Shown here one piece after another: positions 48,130 to 58,126 of a stretch of 64,000 nucleotides of DNA (its first letter is position 1; every line of letters begins with the position of its first letter). Under the pieces are notes generated by a model. The model was not told the DNA's origin, searched no databases, and worked only from the letters and a program-made list of their open reading frames with translations. The DNA is from Psychrobacter pygoscelis (lineage in GTDB: Bacteria > Pseudomonadota > Gammaproteobacteria > Pseudomonadales > Moraxellaceae), in NCBI RefSeq assembly GCF_004335015.1, contig NZ_RQRU01000002.1, positions 434,001-498,000 of the forward strand. The letters run 5' to 3'. The translations under genes were made by a program, and so were the position numbers.

Positions 48130-48386
48130 TCATGAGCTACTACCGACTTTTTGAAATGACCTCTGTTTTAGTAAGACGGTAGAAGAGTAATATTTAATTA
48201 ACTTGATACGTTTGGAGAAAACGGCATCACCTTGTGGTGCTGTATAGACCATGTATAACTTCTTGGGAGGAATAACGATAGTGTTAATACCAAAGGGAGA
48301 TTTTTGTTTGACGGTTTTAAACGCTTACCTGAACGTAGTGGGATTTTGGAATCAATAAACTGCTCGGCTAGATTGTTGCTTACCAA
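48130..48386 (-). pseudogene. frame-broken coding fossil of unknown family
   Basis: Reading down from 48386, one frame gives NNLAEQFIDSKIPLRSGKR; a neighbouring frame then continues FKTVKQKSPFGINTIVIPPK, then KLYMVYTAPQGDAVFSKRI, then LIKYYSSTVLLKQRSF, to a stop at 48130. Joined, the two look like one coherent protein end with a single frameshift near 48330. No start with a ribosome binding site was found and I do not recognise the family. It could be chance. Confidence 0.3.
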
Positions 48387-48388
48387 TA

Positions 48389-48419
48389 ATTGGTCACTTA
48401 TTGGTAAGGCCTTCTATAT
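48389..48419. repeat. perfect 11-bp inverted repeat
   Basis: CTTACCAATAA and TTATTGGTAAG flank an eight-base loop. There is no T-run. It sits at the upstream edge of the fossil ORF, so it could be an old operator or an element end. Confidence 0.55.
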
Positions 48420-48701
48420 TACCCTTATGGTTTTAAGAGGAAGTAAGACTTTTAGGGTATGCTAAATTGTTGGGTATCGCATGCTCCGCCTAACCTACTG
48501 ATAGGCTCTGAATTCAGGGTTGCCTCTCGCCGAGGGACGAGGCGCGGCCATAGTCATAAAAGGTCGCCTACCCTTGACCCGCATATTTCTCAATGTCTAA
48601 AGAACTCCGATATTAAGGCCAATCTTTTAGCTTTTTGTCTTATAAAAACTTGGTAGCTAGAAATCTTCCCTAGCCTCCCTTTAAAAAAGGGGGGAATCAG
48701 C

Positions 48702-48732
48702 AAAAAGGTGCGCCCAATGGCCCACCTTTTTT
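48702..48732. terminator. terminator of the GMC oxidoreductase gene
   Basis: AAAAAGGTG and CACCTTTTT with an inner GCC/GGC pair around CAAT. T-runs lie on both strands. Arms and loop closely resemble those of the purL terminator at 50817-50850. Confidence 0.82.
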
Positions 48733-48773
48733 ATTGTGCAAATTAACCCTCACAGCGACTATTTAGCTATTTA

Positions 48774-50432
48774 TTAGTGTGCCATCTCCGGTTGCTTATT
48801 GATAGCCATGTTAGGGATTTGCCGACTGGCTTTAATCATATCGGCGGCCTTTTCCGCAATCATGATGGTCGGGGCATTGGTATTGGAGCTGTTCAAGGTC
48901 GGCATGATAGAGGCGTCGACCACACGCAGGTTGGCAATACCGCGCACCCGCAGCTCGGTATCGACCACGGAGCCTGCGTCTGAGCCCATGCGGCAAGTGC
49001 CCACAGGATGGTAGTCGGTATCGGCGTGCTTTCGGATGACTTCGGTAAGTGCCTCATCGCTTTCGGCATCAGCAGTTAGGGTGTCTTTGATAACGTACTT
49101 GGCAAGAGGTGCTTCTTTGAATATCTGCTGGGTGCGGCGAACGCCAGCGATTAGGCACTTTAGGTCGTCTGGATGTGATAGGTAGTTGGGGTCAATGGCG
49201 GGCTTATCAAAAGGGTCGTTAGAGTTTAGCCGCACAGTGCCTCGGCTCTTGGGCCGTAAGTAGTAGACATGGCAAGAGACGCCGTAGCCCCATTTGAGAT
49301 TGCGGCCATGATTCTGTACCGGAGCGATAACAAAGTGCAGCTGAATGTCAGGCCAGTCCTTTGGCACGTCTTCACCGACGGTAAAAAAAGCGCCGCCTTC
49401 AGCGAAGTTGGTTGAGAGGCGCCCTGAACCATCTTTGCGCCACTGCATGCCAGCTTGGATGAGGTTTTTGCCACCAACCATGCTGATAGCGAATATGTCA
49501 CTGGTGTTGACCTTGTACTGTAAGATTAAGTCGATATGATCTTGCAGATTTTCACCCACTTCTGGACTGTCCTTTACGACCTTAATACCGTGCTCGCGCA
49601 GGTGCTCGGCAGGGCCGATACCAGAGAGCATGAGTAGCTGCGGCGAGCCGAATGCACCTGAGCTTAAAATGACTTCACCTTTGGCGTAGATTTTTTGCTC
49701 TACGCCGTGCTTTTGATAGACCACGCCGCGGGCTTGCTGCGCTTCAATAATGATTCGTTTGGCATGGGCTTGAGTGATAATGGTCAGGTTGGGCCTATCT
49801 TCGATAGGATGCAAGTAGGCAGCAGCAGATGAGCAGCGCTGCCCTTGCTTTTCCCCATGAAAGTGGGTGACTTGATAGAGGCCAACGCCGTCTTGACGTG
49901 CACCATTAAAGTCATCCGTACGATGTAGCCCATTGGCGACGCCTGCTTCGACGAAGGCTTGACTGATAGGGCGCGGGCTAAGCAGATCGGTGACGTTTAG
50001 GGGGCCCTCGCTCCCGTGAAACTCATCACCGCCGCGCACGTTATTTTCGGCTTTTTTAAAGTAAGCCAGCAGGTCATCATAGCCCCAACCAGCACAGCCC
50101 GCTGCTTTCCAAGCGTCATAATCATGACGGCTACCACGGGTATAGACCATGGCATTGATGGCAGAGCCGCCGCCGAGACATTTACCACGTGGCTGATAGC
50201 CGACACGGCCGCCGAGCTGCTTTTGCGGCACGGTGTTAAAACACCAATTATTAATCTTAAAGGGCTTGCCGGGCACCAGGACCGCCACTCCTGCAGGCAT
50301 GCGCACCAGTAAATCCTTGCCATCGCCACCCGCCTCTAAAAGACAGACACTCACTAGCGGGTCTTCTGAGAGCCGGCTTGCCATAACCGCTCCGGCAGAG
50401 CCGCCACCTACTACAATATAATCAAAGTCCAT
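48774..50432 (-). CDS. GMC-family FAD oxidoreductase (alcohol/choline dehydrogenase type)
   Basis: FAD-dependent alcohol oxidoreductase. The N-terminus DFDYIVVGGGSAGAVMASRLSED is the FAD Rossmann motif with LLEAGG. GMC signature 1 (RGKCLGGGSAINAMVYTRG) and signature 2 (SSGAFGSPQLLMLSGIGPAEHL) are present. The catalytic His lies in DYHPVGTCRMG and near NTNAPTIMIAEKAAD. 552 residues. It resembles BetA and AlkJ; no betB or bet regulator adjoins, so an aliphatic-alcohol or similar substrate is as likely as choline. GGAG lies seven bases before the ATG. GC-rich relative to its flanks. Confidence 0.88.
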   Translation of the reverse strand: MDFDYIVVGGGSAGAVMASRLSEDPLVSVCLLEAGGDGKDLLVRMPAGVAVLVPGKPFKINNWCFNTVPQKQLGGRVGYQPRGKCLGGGSAINAMVYTRGSRHDYDAWKAAGCAGWGYDDLLAYFKKAENNVRGGDEFHGSEGPLNVTDLLSPRPISQAFVEAGVANGLHRTDDFNGARQDGVGLYQVTHFHGEKQGQRCSSAAAYLHPIEDRPNLTIITQAHAKRIIIEAQQARGVVYQKHGVEQKIYAKGEVILSSGAFGSPQLLMLSGIGPAEHLREHGIKVVKDSPEVGENLQDHIDLILQYKVNTSDIFAISMVGGKNLIQAGMQWRKDGSGRLSTNFAEGGAFFTVGEDVPKDWPDIQLHFVIAPVQNHGRNLKWGYGVSCHVYYLRPKSRGTVRLNSNDPFDKPAIDPNYLSHPDDLKCLIAGVRRTQQIFKEAPLAKYVIKDTLTADAESDEALTEVIRKHADTDYHPVGTCRMGSDAGSVVDTELRVRGIANLRVVDASIMPTLNSSNTNAPTIMIAEKAADMIKASRQIPNMAINKQPEMAH

Positions 50433-50874
50433 GGTAACACTCCATTGTTGCCAGCGGGCTGTACGTATGTTCGTATCTATTTGTTGCTGATTGAACCTGA
50501 TTTAATATAAGTACGCCTGCTGTTGATATCCTTATCAAATGTCTAACTCTAAACCATGCTGTGCACAGTATCGTCTGTAAGATAAAACCGTAAGCCTCCT
50601 GCCTGTTGCTACCTTGCAGATATACTCACTGTTCCCACCGGTACTTGTTGGGACTTATGTTTAAATCCTAGAGTCATTAACTTTATATTAATTAAAGATA
50701 TAACATTTGTAAGATGATGACGCTAGAGTCAGTTATCAGCAATTTATGCTGACTTTAGGCTTACCAGTCTGTGATTTAGAGCTTGAGGAATAAAAAGACG
50801 CTTAACAATAAGCTATAAAAAAAGGTGAGCCAATTGACCCACCTTTTGATTATCAACAATATCTAAATCGCACT
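50433..50874. other. intergenic region between purL and the GMC gene
   Basis: 442 AT-rich bases on the minus strand between purL's end and the GMC gene's start. It holds the purL terminator at its right side. No ORF with a ribosome binding site was seen, and the GMC promoter was not resolved. Confidence 0.45.
50817..50850 (-). terminator. purL terminator
   Basis: On the minus strand AAAAGGTG pairs with CACCTTTT, with an inner CAATTG, followed by more T residues. Confidence 0.82.
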
Positions 50875-53800
50875 CTAGCGCAGCCAAGCACGCGCGTTGC
50901 GGAACATCCGTAGCCATGCGCCATCACCAACCCAAGTCGCAGGTTTGTAGCTATGGTTGTAAGCGCGCAGGTTGCGCTCAGGGTGCGGCATCATGATAGT
51001 AACGCGGCCATCGGTACTACAAAGACCGGTGACACCGCCGATAGAGCCATTCGGATTAAGCGGATATGTCTCAGTCGGGCGGCCCTGACTATCGACATAG
51101 CGCATGGCAATCTGACCATGACTGGCCATACCAGCCACATCGGTAGTCGTCAGCGTGGCAAGACCCTCACCATGGGCGACAGCGATCGGTAGGATACTGT
51201 CTTGCATACCTTTAAAGAGGATAGACTTGGTACGCTCAACTTTGACATTGACGGTGCGCGCCTCAAAGCGGGCAGACTTATTGGCGATAAAGCGCGGAAA
51301 ATTCTCAGCACCAGGAATGAGGTCTTTGAGCTGCGCCATCATCTGACAGCCATTACAGACGCCAAGACTAAAAGTCTCAGGTCGAGCAAAGAAGCGTACA
51401 AACTGCATGCGCAGCTCATCGTGGAACAGGACGGAATTGGCCCAACCTGAGCCTGCACCTAATACATCACCATAGCTAAAGCCGCCACAAGTCACTAAAC
51501 CCTCAAAGTCGCGCAAATTGATGCGGCCTTTGAGCAGGTCGCTCATGTGCACGTCAACCGCTTCGAAGCCAGCTATGCTAAACCCTGCTGCCATCTCTAG
51601 CTGGCCGTTGACACCCTGCTCACGTAGGATAGCGACTTTAGGCTTACTCAGACGGCTGTTAAGATACGGTGATTCGATAGGCTGATTGAGATCGAAGTTC
51701 GGGCTAGCGATGAGGCCTTGATGGCTGCTATCACTAATAAGCGCGAACTCTTCATCAGCACACTCAGGATTGTCACGGCGACGGGCAATCTGATAACTGA
51801 CCTGTGACCACGCTTGCTGTAGCTCGCTGCGGCTAAAGCAGATGCTGTCGTCACCCAAATGGCTTGGCGTCTGAATGAGTAAACAGTCTTCTGAACAGCT
51901 CTGGCCTACAAGGCTAATCATGTCAGAGATACCATGCGTCTCAGCGAGGGCAATCAACTCTGCCACATCTTCTGGCATGACTTGGATGACTGCTCCCAGC
52001 TCTTCGCTGAACAGCTGACCCAGTAGATTGTCATCATCCAATGACAGCTTAATACCTTGACGGCTGGTGAACTGCATCTCAGCGACGGTCGCAAGTAAGC
52101 CACCATCACCTATGTCGTGATAGGCACTGATGATGCCTTGCGCGTTACCTGCTTGGATAAAGTTAAAGAAATTAATCAAGTCAGCAGGCGCATCAAGATC
52201 GGGGCAATCATCACCTAGTTGGCTGTTAGTCTGTGCAAGGATAGAGCCGCCAAGGCGCAGCTTACCACGTGACAAGTCAATGCGGTATAACGCACTATCA
52301 CCTTTTATTAGCTCTGGTGTCAGCGTTTGCGCCACATCAGTAACCGGAGCAAACGCTGTAATTATCAAGCTCATGGGTGAGACGACTGACTTGTCTTGAC
52401 CCTCATCTGACCAATTTGCACGCATAGATAGTGAATCTTTACCGACCGGAATAGCAATGCCTAATGCAGGGCACAGCTCTTCACCGATAGCATGAACAGC
52501 ATCGAATAAAGCGGCGTCCTCTTTATCTTCACCACAAGCGGCCATCCAGTTGGCTGACAAGGTAATGTCAGAGATTTGCGCGATACGAGCGCCTGCGATA
52601 TTGGTAATGGCTTCGCCAACTGCCAATCGTGCTGAGGCTTTTGGATTGATTAGCGCCACTGGGGTACGCTCACCGACACTCATTGCCTCACCTGTCATCG
52701 GCCGGTCCTCTAAAGCGATTAGCCCTGAAGCAGTAATCGCGCAGTCGGCGACAGGTACTTGATAGCGGCCAACGTATTGGTCACGTACTACCATACCGGT
52801 GATGGAACGATCGCCGATACTGATAAGAAAAGACTTACTGGCAACCGTCGGATGCCGAAGAACATCGGTAACGGCTTCGGTCAAATCTACATCATCTAGT
52901 GCTAGTGGAGTAAGGGAGGGCTGGATGCGGTTAAATGACCGTGACATTTTGGGCGTACCGCCAAGCAATACTTGCATTGGCATATCAACAGGCTGATCGC
53001 CAAGTAGCTCATCTTTCACCGCCAGATGCCGCACTTCGGTGGCCTCGCCTAGAATGGCATATGGGCAGCGCTCACGGGCACAGATAGCGTCGAACTGCTC
53101 ACGGCTTTCGGGGCGAATCGCCAAGACGTAGCGCTCTTGGGCTTCATTCGACCAGATAGCCATTGGCGACATGCCCTTCTCAAGCGACGGAATCTTACGC
53201 AGATCAAGCACCGCACCGCGCTCATGATCGTTGACCAGCTCAGGCATAGCGTTTGATAGCCCGCCTGCCCCAACGTCATGGATAGAGACGATAGGATTGC
53301 CGTCTGCCCCGTCCTCATTAGCGGTATTACCAGCGAGTGCCCAGCAGCGATCAATGACTTCTTGGCAGCGGCGCTCCATCTCAGCGTTTTCGCGCTGAAC
53401 AGAAGCAAAGTCTAGACCTTCATCCAGCTCACCACTATCGACTGATGATGCTGCCCCGCCGCCAAGGCCGATCTGCATTGCAGGACCACCAAGGACGATC
53501 AGTAAATCACCTTCATTAATAGTGTTTTTTTCGACCAAGTTACGTTTGATATTGCCGTAGCCACCTGCAATCATGATGGGCTTATGATAGCCGCGCATCT
53601 CGCTACCATCTTTGGCTGCTGAGGTATCGAGCTGAAAAGAGCGGAAATAACCGCACAGATTGGGACGACCAAACTCGTTAGAAAAATTGGCACTACCTAG
53701 CGGCGCTTCAGTCATAATCTCCAGACTGGTCGCCATACGTGAAGGCGTACCATAGTCCTTGCTGCTAACTTGTCCTGACTGCTCCCACTTCTCAGGCAGC

Positions 53801-54858
53801 TCAGGAATATGCAGATGCGACACATGAAAGCCAGTCAAGCCAGCTTTGGGCTTACCGCCGCGGCCCGTCGCTCCTTCATCACGAATCTCACCACCGGAGC
53901 CTGTGGCTGCGCCCGAATAGGGGGCAATGGCTGTCGGATGGTTGTGCGTCTCGACCTTCATCAAGATATCGATCGGCTCTTGATGGAAATCATAGACATG
54001 GCGCTCGCTATCGGCATCTTTCACGGGGATAGGATAGTAGCGCTGAGCACTAGCGCCTTCCATCACCGCGGCATTATCTTTATACGCGGACAAGATACCT
54101 TGTGGACTGTGCTGATAAGTATTCTTAATCATTTGAAATAATGATTTAGCTTGACGTTCACCATCAATCGTCCACTCTGCATTAAATATTTTATGGCGAC
54201 AATGCTCAGAGTTGGCCTGCGCGAACATCATCAGCTCGCTATCAGTCGGGTTGCGCTTTAGCTCACCCGTGTAGGCGGCCATCAGATAGTCAATATCTTC
54301 AGTCGATAGCGCAAAGCCAAACTCAGTATTGGCCTGCTCAAGCGCACTGCGGCCTTTGCCTAAAATATCGATATGCGCTAGCGCTGCTGGAGCATGGTCA
54401 TCAAACAGCTGACTGACGGCGTCCATTTTATAAACCAAGCTTTGCGTCATCTGATCGTGCAGCACTTGCTCGGCAGCTTTTGACAACTTGGCAGGCAGCG
54501 GCTGTGATGAACCACTAGTGAGGGTATAAACCACCACCCGCTCAACACGCTCAATATCAATCTCACAGTTGTTAAAGATATCCGTTGCTTTGCTCGACCA
54601 CGGCGATATCGTACCAAACCTTGGGGTGACGATGACTTGCAACTGACCGTCTTTGGCCGTCGTCAGATCAAAGCTGCCACCATGATTAAGCAGGTCTTGC
54701 GCTTTGGCTAAAGTATCGCCCGTGAGCGTCTTGGAGAGAATATAAACTTGCTGAGTACTGATATCTGATACTGATATATCGCTCTTATTATTCAGATCAC
54801 GGATAAGCTGCTGGGTCTGAAAATCGGTAAGATAGGGCTGGCCGGCAATGGTCATCAT
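50875..54858 (-). CDS. purL: phosphoribosylformylglycinamidine synthase (PurL, large fused form)
   Basis: Converts FGAR to FGAM with glutamine and ATP in purine synthesis. 1327 residues, the full-length fused form. Visible: the linker [48 protein letters not shown] (read in parts) in the first AIRS-like half, [13 protein letters not shown], a second half with [17 protein letters not shown], and the C-terminal glutaminase domain with [14 protein letters not shown] (nucleophile Cys), [16 protein letters not shown] and MMPHPERN with the catalytic His/Glu. It is monocistronic. Confidence 0.97.
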   Translation of the reverse strand: MMTIAGQPYLTDFQTQQLIRDLNNKSDISVSDISTQQVYILSKTLTGDTLAKAQDLLNHGGSFDLTTAKDGQLQVIVTPRFGTISPWSSKATDIFNNCEIDIERVERVVVYTLTSGSSQPLPAKLSKAAEQVLHDQMTQSLVYKMDAVSQLFDDHAPAALAHIDILGKGRSALEQANTEFGFALSTEDIDYLMAAYTGELKRNPTDSELMMFAQANSEHCRHKIFNAEWTIDGERQAKSLFQMIKNTYQHSPQGILSAYKDNAAVMEGASAQRYYPIPVKDADSERHVYDFHQEPIDILMKVETHNHPTAIAPYSGAATGSGGEIRDEGATGRGGKPKAGLTGFHVSHLHIPELPEKWEQSGQVSSKDYGTPSRMATSLEIMTEAPLGSANFSNEFGRPNLCGYFRSFQLDTSAAKDGSEMRGYHKPIMIAGGYGNIKRNLVEKNTINEGDLLIVLGGPAMQIGLGGGAASSVDSGELDEGLDFASVQRENAEMERRCQEVIDRCWALAGNTANEDGADGNPIVSIHDVGAGGLSNAMPELVNDHERGAVLDLRKIPSLEKGMSPMAIWSNEAQERYVLAIRPESREQFDAICARERCPYAILGEATEVRHLAVKDELLGDQPVDMPMQVLLGGTPKMSRSFNRIQPSLTPLALDDVDLTEAVTDVLRHPTVASKSFLISIGDRSITGMVVRDQYVGRYQVPVADCAITASGLIALEDRPMTGEAMSVGERTPVALINPKASARLAVGEAITNIAGARIAQISDITLSANWMAACGEDKEDAALFDAVHAIGEELCPALGIAIPVGKDSLSMRANWSDEGQDKSVVSPMSLIITAFAPVTDVAQTLTPELIKGDSALYRIDLSRGKLRLGGSILAQTNSQLGDDCPDLDAPADLINFFNFIQAGNAQGIISAYHDIGDGGLLATVAEMQFTSRQGIKLSLDDDNLLGQLFSEELGAVIQVMPEDVAELIALAETHGISDMISLVGQSCSEDCLLIQTPSHLGDDSICFSRSELQQAWSQVSYQIARRRDNPECADEEFALISDSSHQGLIASPNFDLNQPIESPYLNSRLSKPKVAILREQGVNGQLEMAAGFSIAGFEAVDVHMSDLLKGRINLRDFEGLVTCGGFSYGDVLGAGSGWANSVLFHDELRMQFVRFFARPETFSLGVCNGCQMMAQLKDLIPGAENFPRFIANKSARFEARTVNVKVERTKSILFKGMQDSILPIAVAHGEGLATLTTTDVAGMASHGQIAMRYVDSQGRPTETYPLNPNGSIGGVTGLCSTDGRVTIMMPHPERNLRAYNHSYKPATWVGDGAWLRMFRNARAWLR

Positions 54859-55369
54859 AAGAGAAGGTCCACAAAGTCGATGGCTAAAAGGTAAAAATAA
54901 AATAGTGACTGGTTAGAAAAAATAGGCATGAGCATTATAACAAGAAGACCATCAATAAACAGGTACTAAGTCGAGGTTTCAATAGTCCTATTTAAGCTAT
55001 AGAGCCAATTTATTAGCTAACTTGACTGGCATACGTAAACACTTAACTAGTCTGACTTCCCATACACCTCACCTAAACTCTCGTAAGTTATCATTATTAT
55101 TATCAAGACTATTGTTAATTAAGATTGCCGAGGTCTAGCTTTACCAAACCCAGCCACTCCTTACAAACTCTAACAACGTCTTACCGGAGCACTATAGATT
55201 ACTCCCTCTAGTTCTATCTACTATGACAAGGTATATATAAATACTAATACATTAGACTGGTCACTTCAGATTAGTGTGGTTTACTAAACTAGCTATCAAG
55301 TTAAGTCTAGTGTACCGTTTTTAGCACAAACGACGTCTCATCACTCAATGAAAATAATAGGGAAATCTT
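54859..55369. other. purL-PNPOx-like divergent intergenic region
   Basis: 511 AT-rich bases. I saw no PurR-type palindrome, ORF or clear promoter. Confidence 0.4.
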
Positions 55370-55864
55370 ATGAGTAAACAGGAACATATCGACAAGATTC
55401 AAAATCTTATCAAAGACATCAAATATACGATGATGACCACGGTCAATAGTGAAGGTCATATACATGCTTGGCCGATGACCAATAGCGAGATCAGTCTTGC
55501 GGCTAAAGAGATTTGGTTTATTGGTGATAAAAAATCAGACGTGGTTAAAGATCTGCAAAACAATGCTCAAGTCAACTTGTCTTATGCCACGCAAGATGAG
55601 AAGAACTATGTCTCTATTACTGGTCATGCCGAGCTTCCAGACGACAAACAAAAGCTTGAAGAGCTGTGGTCGCCCGTCTATAACGCCTTCTTTGAGCACG
55701 GTAAAGAAGACCCTGATATCCAATTGATCAAAGTAGTGCCTCGTGGTGCTGAATATTGGATGAGTGGCAGCTCAGTACTGAATATGCTAAAAATGACCGC
55801 TGCGGCGCTCCAAGATGGCAAAACCGCAGAAGATATGGGTGAAAACCATACCATCGAATTCTAA
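55370..55864 (+). CDS. pyridoxamine 5'-phosphate oxidase-fold general stress protein
   Basis: 164 residues of the split-barrel flavin-binding fold (general stress protein 26 type). Segments MMTTVNSEGHIHAWPMT, IWFIGDKKSDVVKDLQNNAQVNLSYA and YVSITGHAELPDD fit the family; the true PNPOx catalytic set is lacking, so I would not call it pdxH. AGGG lies seven bases before the ATG. It is followed by a strong bidirectional terminator shared with pgsA. Function within the family is usually binding of flavin or F420-like cofactors; here unknown. Confidence 0.85.
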   Translation: MSKQEHIDKIQNLIKDIKYTMMTTVNSEGHIHAWPMTNSEISLAAKEIWFIGDKKSDVVKDLQNNAQVNLSYATQDEKNYVSITGHAELPDDKQKLEELWSPVYNAFFEHGKEDPDIQLIKVVPRGAEYWMSGSSVLNMLKMTAAALQDGKTAEDMGENHTIEF

Positions 55865-55886
55865 TATTAGCTAAATAAGCAAACAC

Positions 55887-55918
55887 AAAAAACGCCAGAA
55901 TAATTCTGGCGTTTTTTT
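55887..55918. terminator. bidirectional terminator between the PNPOx-like gene and pgsA
   Basis: AACGCCAGAA and TTCTGGCGTT form a 10-bp perfect stem around TAA, with A and T runs on either side. Confidence 0.9.
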
Positions 55919-55963
55919 ATGGTCTAAATACTTTGATGACCCGGTCAGGCAAGTTAACCTAAA

Positions 55964-56623
55964 TTAGCCTTGCTTTAAGTAAGGCCAAGCGGCGCGCATA
56001 TAGATCATCATTGACCAAAGTGTGAGTATCACTGCCGCTAACATTAATAGATAGCCGATAATCTGTAATGACTCTACATTAAGTAATAACACGATGATAG
56101 CAATCATCTGAAACGTGGTCTTTAGCTTGCCCACATAGGAGACCGCCACGCTAGTGCGATTACCAAGCTCAGCCATCCACTCACGCAGCGCAGAGACCGC
56201 GATCTCGCGCGAGATAATAACGATAGCGGCAATCGACATAATAATATTGGGATGCCACTGCACCAAAATAATTAGTGCGGCAGCCACCATTAACTTGTCA
56301 GCGACAGGGTCCAAAAATCGGCCAAAGGCAGAGGTAATATTCATCTTACGTGCCAAAAAGCCGTCTAGCCAGTCAGTAATCGCGGCCAAAATAAACAAAA
56401 AGGTCAGCAGTAAGTGCCGAAGTATACTGTCACTAAAGGCGGCCATATTCATACCGATATTGGCAATAGCATTGTCCGATATCATAGGGACACCAATGCC
56501 AAGAGCCGGAGGCCAGTAGGCAATGGCGATGAATAGCGGAATCATCAAAATCCGCGCGATAGTCAGATTATTGGGAAGATTAAAGATACTGTGAGACGGC
56601 ATATTACTTGTCTGTTCGGTCAT
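55964..56623 (-). CDS. pgsA: CDP-diacylglycerol-glycerol-3-phosphate 3-phosphatidyltransferase
   Basis: Makes phosphatidylglycerophosphate for PG and cardiolipin in the inner membrane. The CDP-alcohol phosphotransferase motif DGxxAR-x8-GxxxDxxxD is exact in DGFLARKMNITSAFGRFLDP. LTIARILMIPLFIAIAY is the typical first helix. 219 residues with about five hydrophobic segments. It has an N-terminal extension of about 18 residues over E. coli PgsA (182). No tRNA genes follow on this side, as they do in E. coli. Confidence 0.95.
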   Translation of the reverse strand: MTEQTSNMPSHSIFNLPNNLTIARILMIPLFIAIAYWPPALGIGVPMISDNAIANIGMNMAAFSDSILRHLLLTFLFILAAITDWLDGFLARKMNITSAFGRFLDPVADKLMVAAALIILVQWHPNIIMSIAAIVIISREIAVSALREWMAELGNRTSVAVSYVGKLKTTFQMIAIIVLLLNVESLQIIGYLLMLAAVILTLWSMMIYMRAAWPYLKQG

Positions 56624-57331
56624 GGTAAGCTGTCAATTTGTCAAATGACTCAAGGTCAATGCGAAATTTTGGGATAAGACTTCAAAGATAGCAAGGAAAT
56701 TTATCGGCTATGAAGCGCTGCTGCTGGCGACATGCTCTTTATGGCTGTGGCTGTAAATGACTTGTTGCGTATACCTACAATCAACATCAGACAAGAGTAC
56801 TTACTGCCTTAACCTAAAAGATAGCAAAAGCAGCCAACAATAACGATGTATGGTGGCTAGCTTAGCATTTTTATATGACAGCGTCAGTTACCAATATGGC
56901 TTTCAGTCGTTTTTCACAGATTTACTAAAAAAATGTCATCTATATCCAGTCAGGTAATAGTTTTCAAAATATGTCAATGTAGTAAAACTAAGTCGAACGT
57001 AACGTCGTGTAAATGAAATGCCGACGTTTGGCTCTAGTTTGGCTATAATAATTAAATCGTCGATAAATGATTCAATCATGAACGACTTATTAATGCTCGC
57101 TAATGACTAAGACTATGCTGTCTCATTTATAATTTTAGCCTTTACTATCAGTGGCTTAAATATAATTAAGTGTAGATTGTAAGCAGATGTAAAATATTCT
57201 TGAATTAAGCTGATGTCACCCTATCAAGTGTAGCAAGCTAGTCATTTTCGACTTTCTTGAAAGCCTTATTGAATGGATTAATTCGTGAACCAGTATGGCG
57301 ACACTAACTAAAAATTAATCGCTTTTCCTCA

Positions 57332-57362
57332 GCCCACAGTTCCTCCTCTGTGGGTTTTTTTT
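57332..57362 (+). terminator. orphan intrinsic terminator, possible small-RNA 3' end
   Basis: CCCACAG and CTGTGGG form a 7-bp perfect stem with an eight-base loop, followed by eight T residues. No plus-strand gene lies within 1.4 kb upstream, so an unannotated transcript is likely to end here. Confidence 0.75.
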
Positions 57363-57469
57363 GTCTCGGTATTTGATAAATCCATAGCGAACCGTATAGC
57401 CTATAGGCATCTGTAATTAGGCATCGGCAATAGCAGCCGCACTTAACGCCGCCATCTCAAAGCAGCTTT

Positions 57470-57877
57470 CTATACCCCCTCGCTATAACTGACAAGCCAC
57501 TGCTTACTAGCATCGATAATAAATTTGACGCTGAGCAACACCGCCTCACGCTGCAGTTTGTGACGCTCGATAAACACGTTTCTGAGACTTGACCCTATCT
57601 TATTGTTGAAGCTCTAAACCAAGTAGTTTATAGCGCGTCGCTTCACGAGCAATGCTAGCGGACTTCTCACAGATGTCGATCGTTAACGCCAATGCTAGCT
57701 CAGCACACTTGCGCTCAAGTAGAGTCGCCGTTAATAGACCTGTATAAAATCTAGGAGCAAAATATGGGAGCGTCTGTATTAGTAGATAAGTTTGAGAGTA
57801 TTAATCACCGTACGCCTAACGGTTTCAAGCGCTTTATAAAGACTGTTCCGAGTTAAACCAATAGGACTGGTATAGCG
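57470..57877 (-). pseudogene. decayed coding remnants, one antitoxin-like
   Basis: Three minus-strand open stretches in different frames. The first (57779-57877) gives GLTRNSLYKALETVRRT, which strongly recalls the GLSRESLYKAL motif of the HigA-like 'addiction module antidote' family. The second (57600-57800) is open for about 66 codons without ATG, containing LLERKCAELALALTIDICEKS. The third (57470-57592) reads FIERHKLQREAVLLSVKFI to a stop. None has a start with a ribosome binding site. I read them as relics; the second and third families are not recognised. Confidence 0.3.
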
Positions 57878-57967
57878 TCAACTATATTATAACCTTTCAC
57901 CAGCAGTCCTCTACTAACTTTTCTCATTAAGGTATCCGAGTTAGTAAAACCTGTTTTAAGTAAAAAG

Positions 57968-58126
57968 CTACTTTTTTATAGCGATTACTATATTGATAAT
58001 AAAGTATATGACACTTGCCACTGCCGTTGCGATTAAGGCTTGCTCGAGCGATCGACTTAAAAAATAACTGCCCAATAGCATAATGATAAAAAAGATGGCT
58101 GTATTAATTAGACTTCTTTTCCACAT
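57968..58126 (-). CDS. small two-helix membrane protein, unknown function
   Basis: 52 residues, too short for most ORF calling. GGAGAGG lies six bases before the ATG at 58126, a strong ribosome binding site. The sequence starts MWKRSLINTAIFFIIMLLGS and continues with a charged SRSLEQ turn and a second hydrophobic segment VASVIYFIINIVIAIKK. Positive residues at both ends would place both ends in the cytoplasm. It lies between the decayed region and acs, alone, on the same strand as acs but more than 600 bases downstream of its end. Family not recognised. Confidence 0.55.
   Translation of the reverse strand: MWKRSLINTAIFFIIMLLGSYFLSRSLEQALIATAVASVIYFIINIVIAIKK

Larger units (their letters stand above)
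48041..48773. other. gene-poor repeat-rich spacer between amiD and the GMC oxidoreductase gene
   Basis: 733 bases. From left to right: a GTGGGGTTAGCGTAAGCTACC-type sequence (48067-48092), a frame-broken coding fossil on the minus strand (48130-48386), a perfect 11-bp inverted repeat (48389-48419), a GTTGGGTATCGCATGCTCCGCC-type sequence near 48468, a GC-rich hairpin-forming block (48519-48545), a C-run/G-run hairpin (48670-48695) and a terminator. The first and fourth resemble widespread intergenic palindromic repeats, recalled from memory only. Confidence 0.5.
56624..57967. other. large gene-poor region between pgsA and the small membrane protein gene
   Basis: About 1.3 kb without a confident gene. 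The left part is AT-rich and ends with an orphan intrinsic terminator (57332-57362, plus strand). The right part (57470-57877) has minus-strand coding fossils. No tRNA cloverleaf was seen. A TATAAT at 57044-57049 lies about 285 bases before the terminator, with no good -35. Confidence 0.5.

Noticed and set aside
48459-48656. 65-codon plus-strand frame in the decayed spacer
   Set aside because: It runs through a GC-rich hairpin block and has no ribosome binding site or protein-like pattern.
56624-57330. tRNA genes after pgsA, as in E. coli
   Set aside because: No acceptor/T-loop pattern (GTTCGAATC-like) was seen on either strand.
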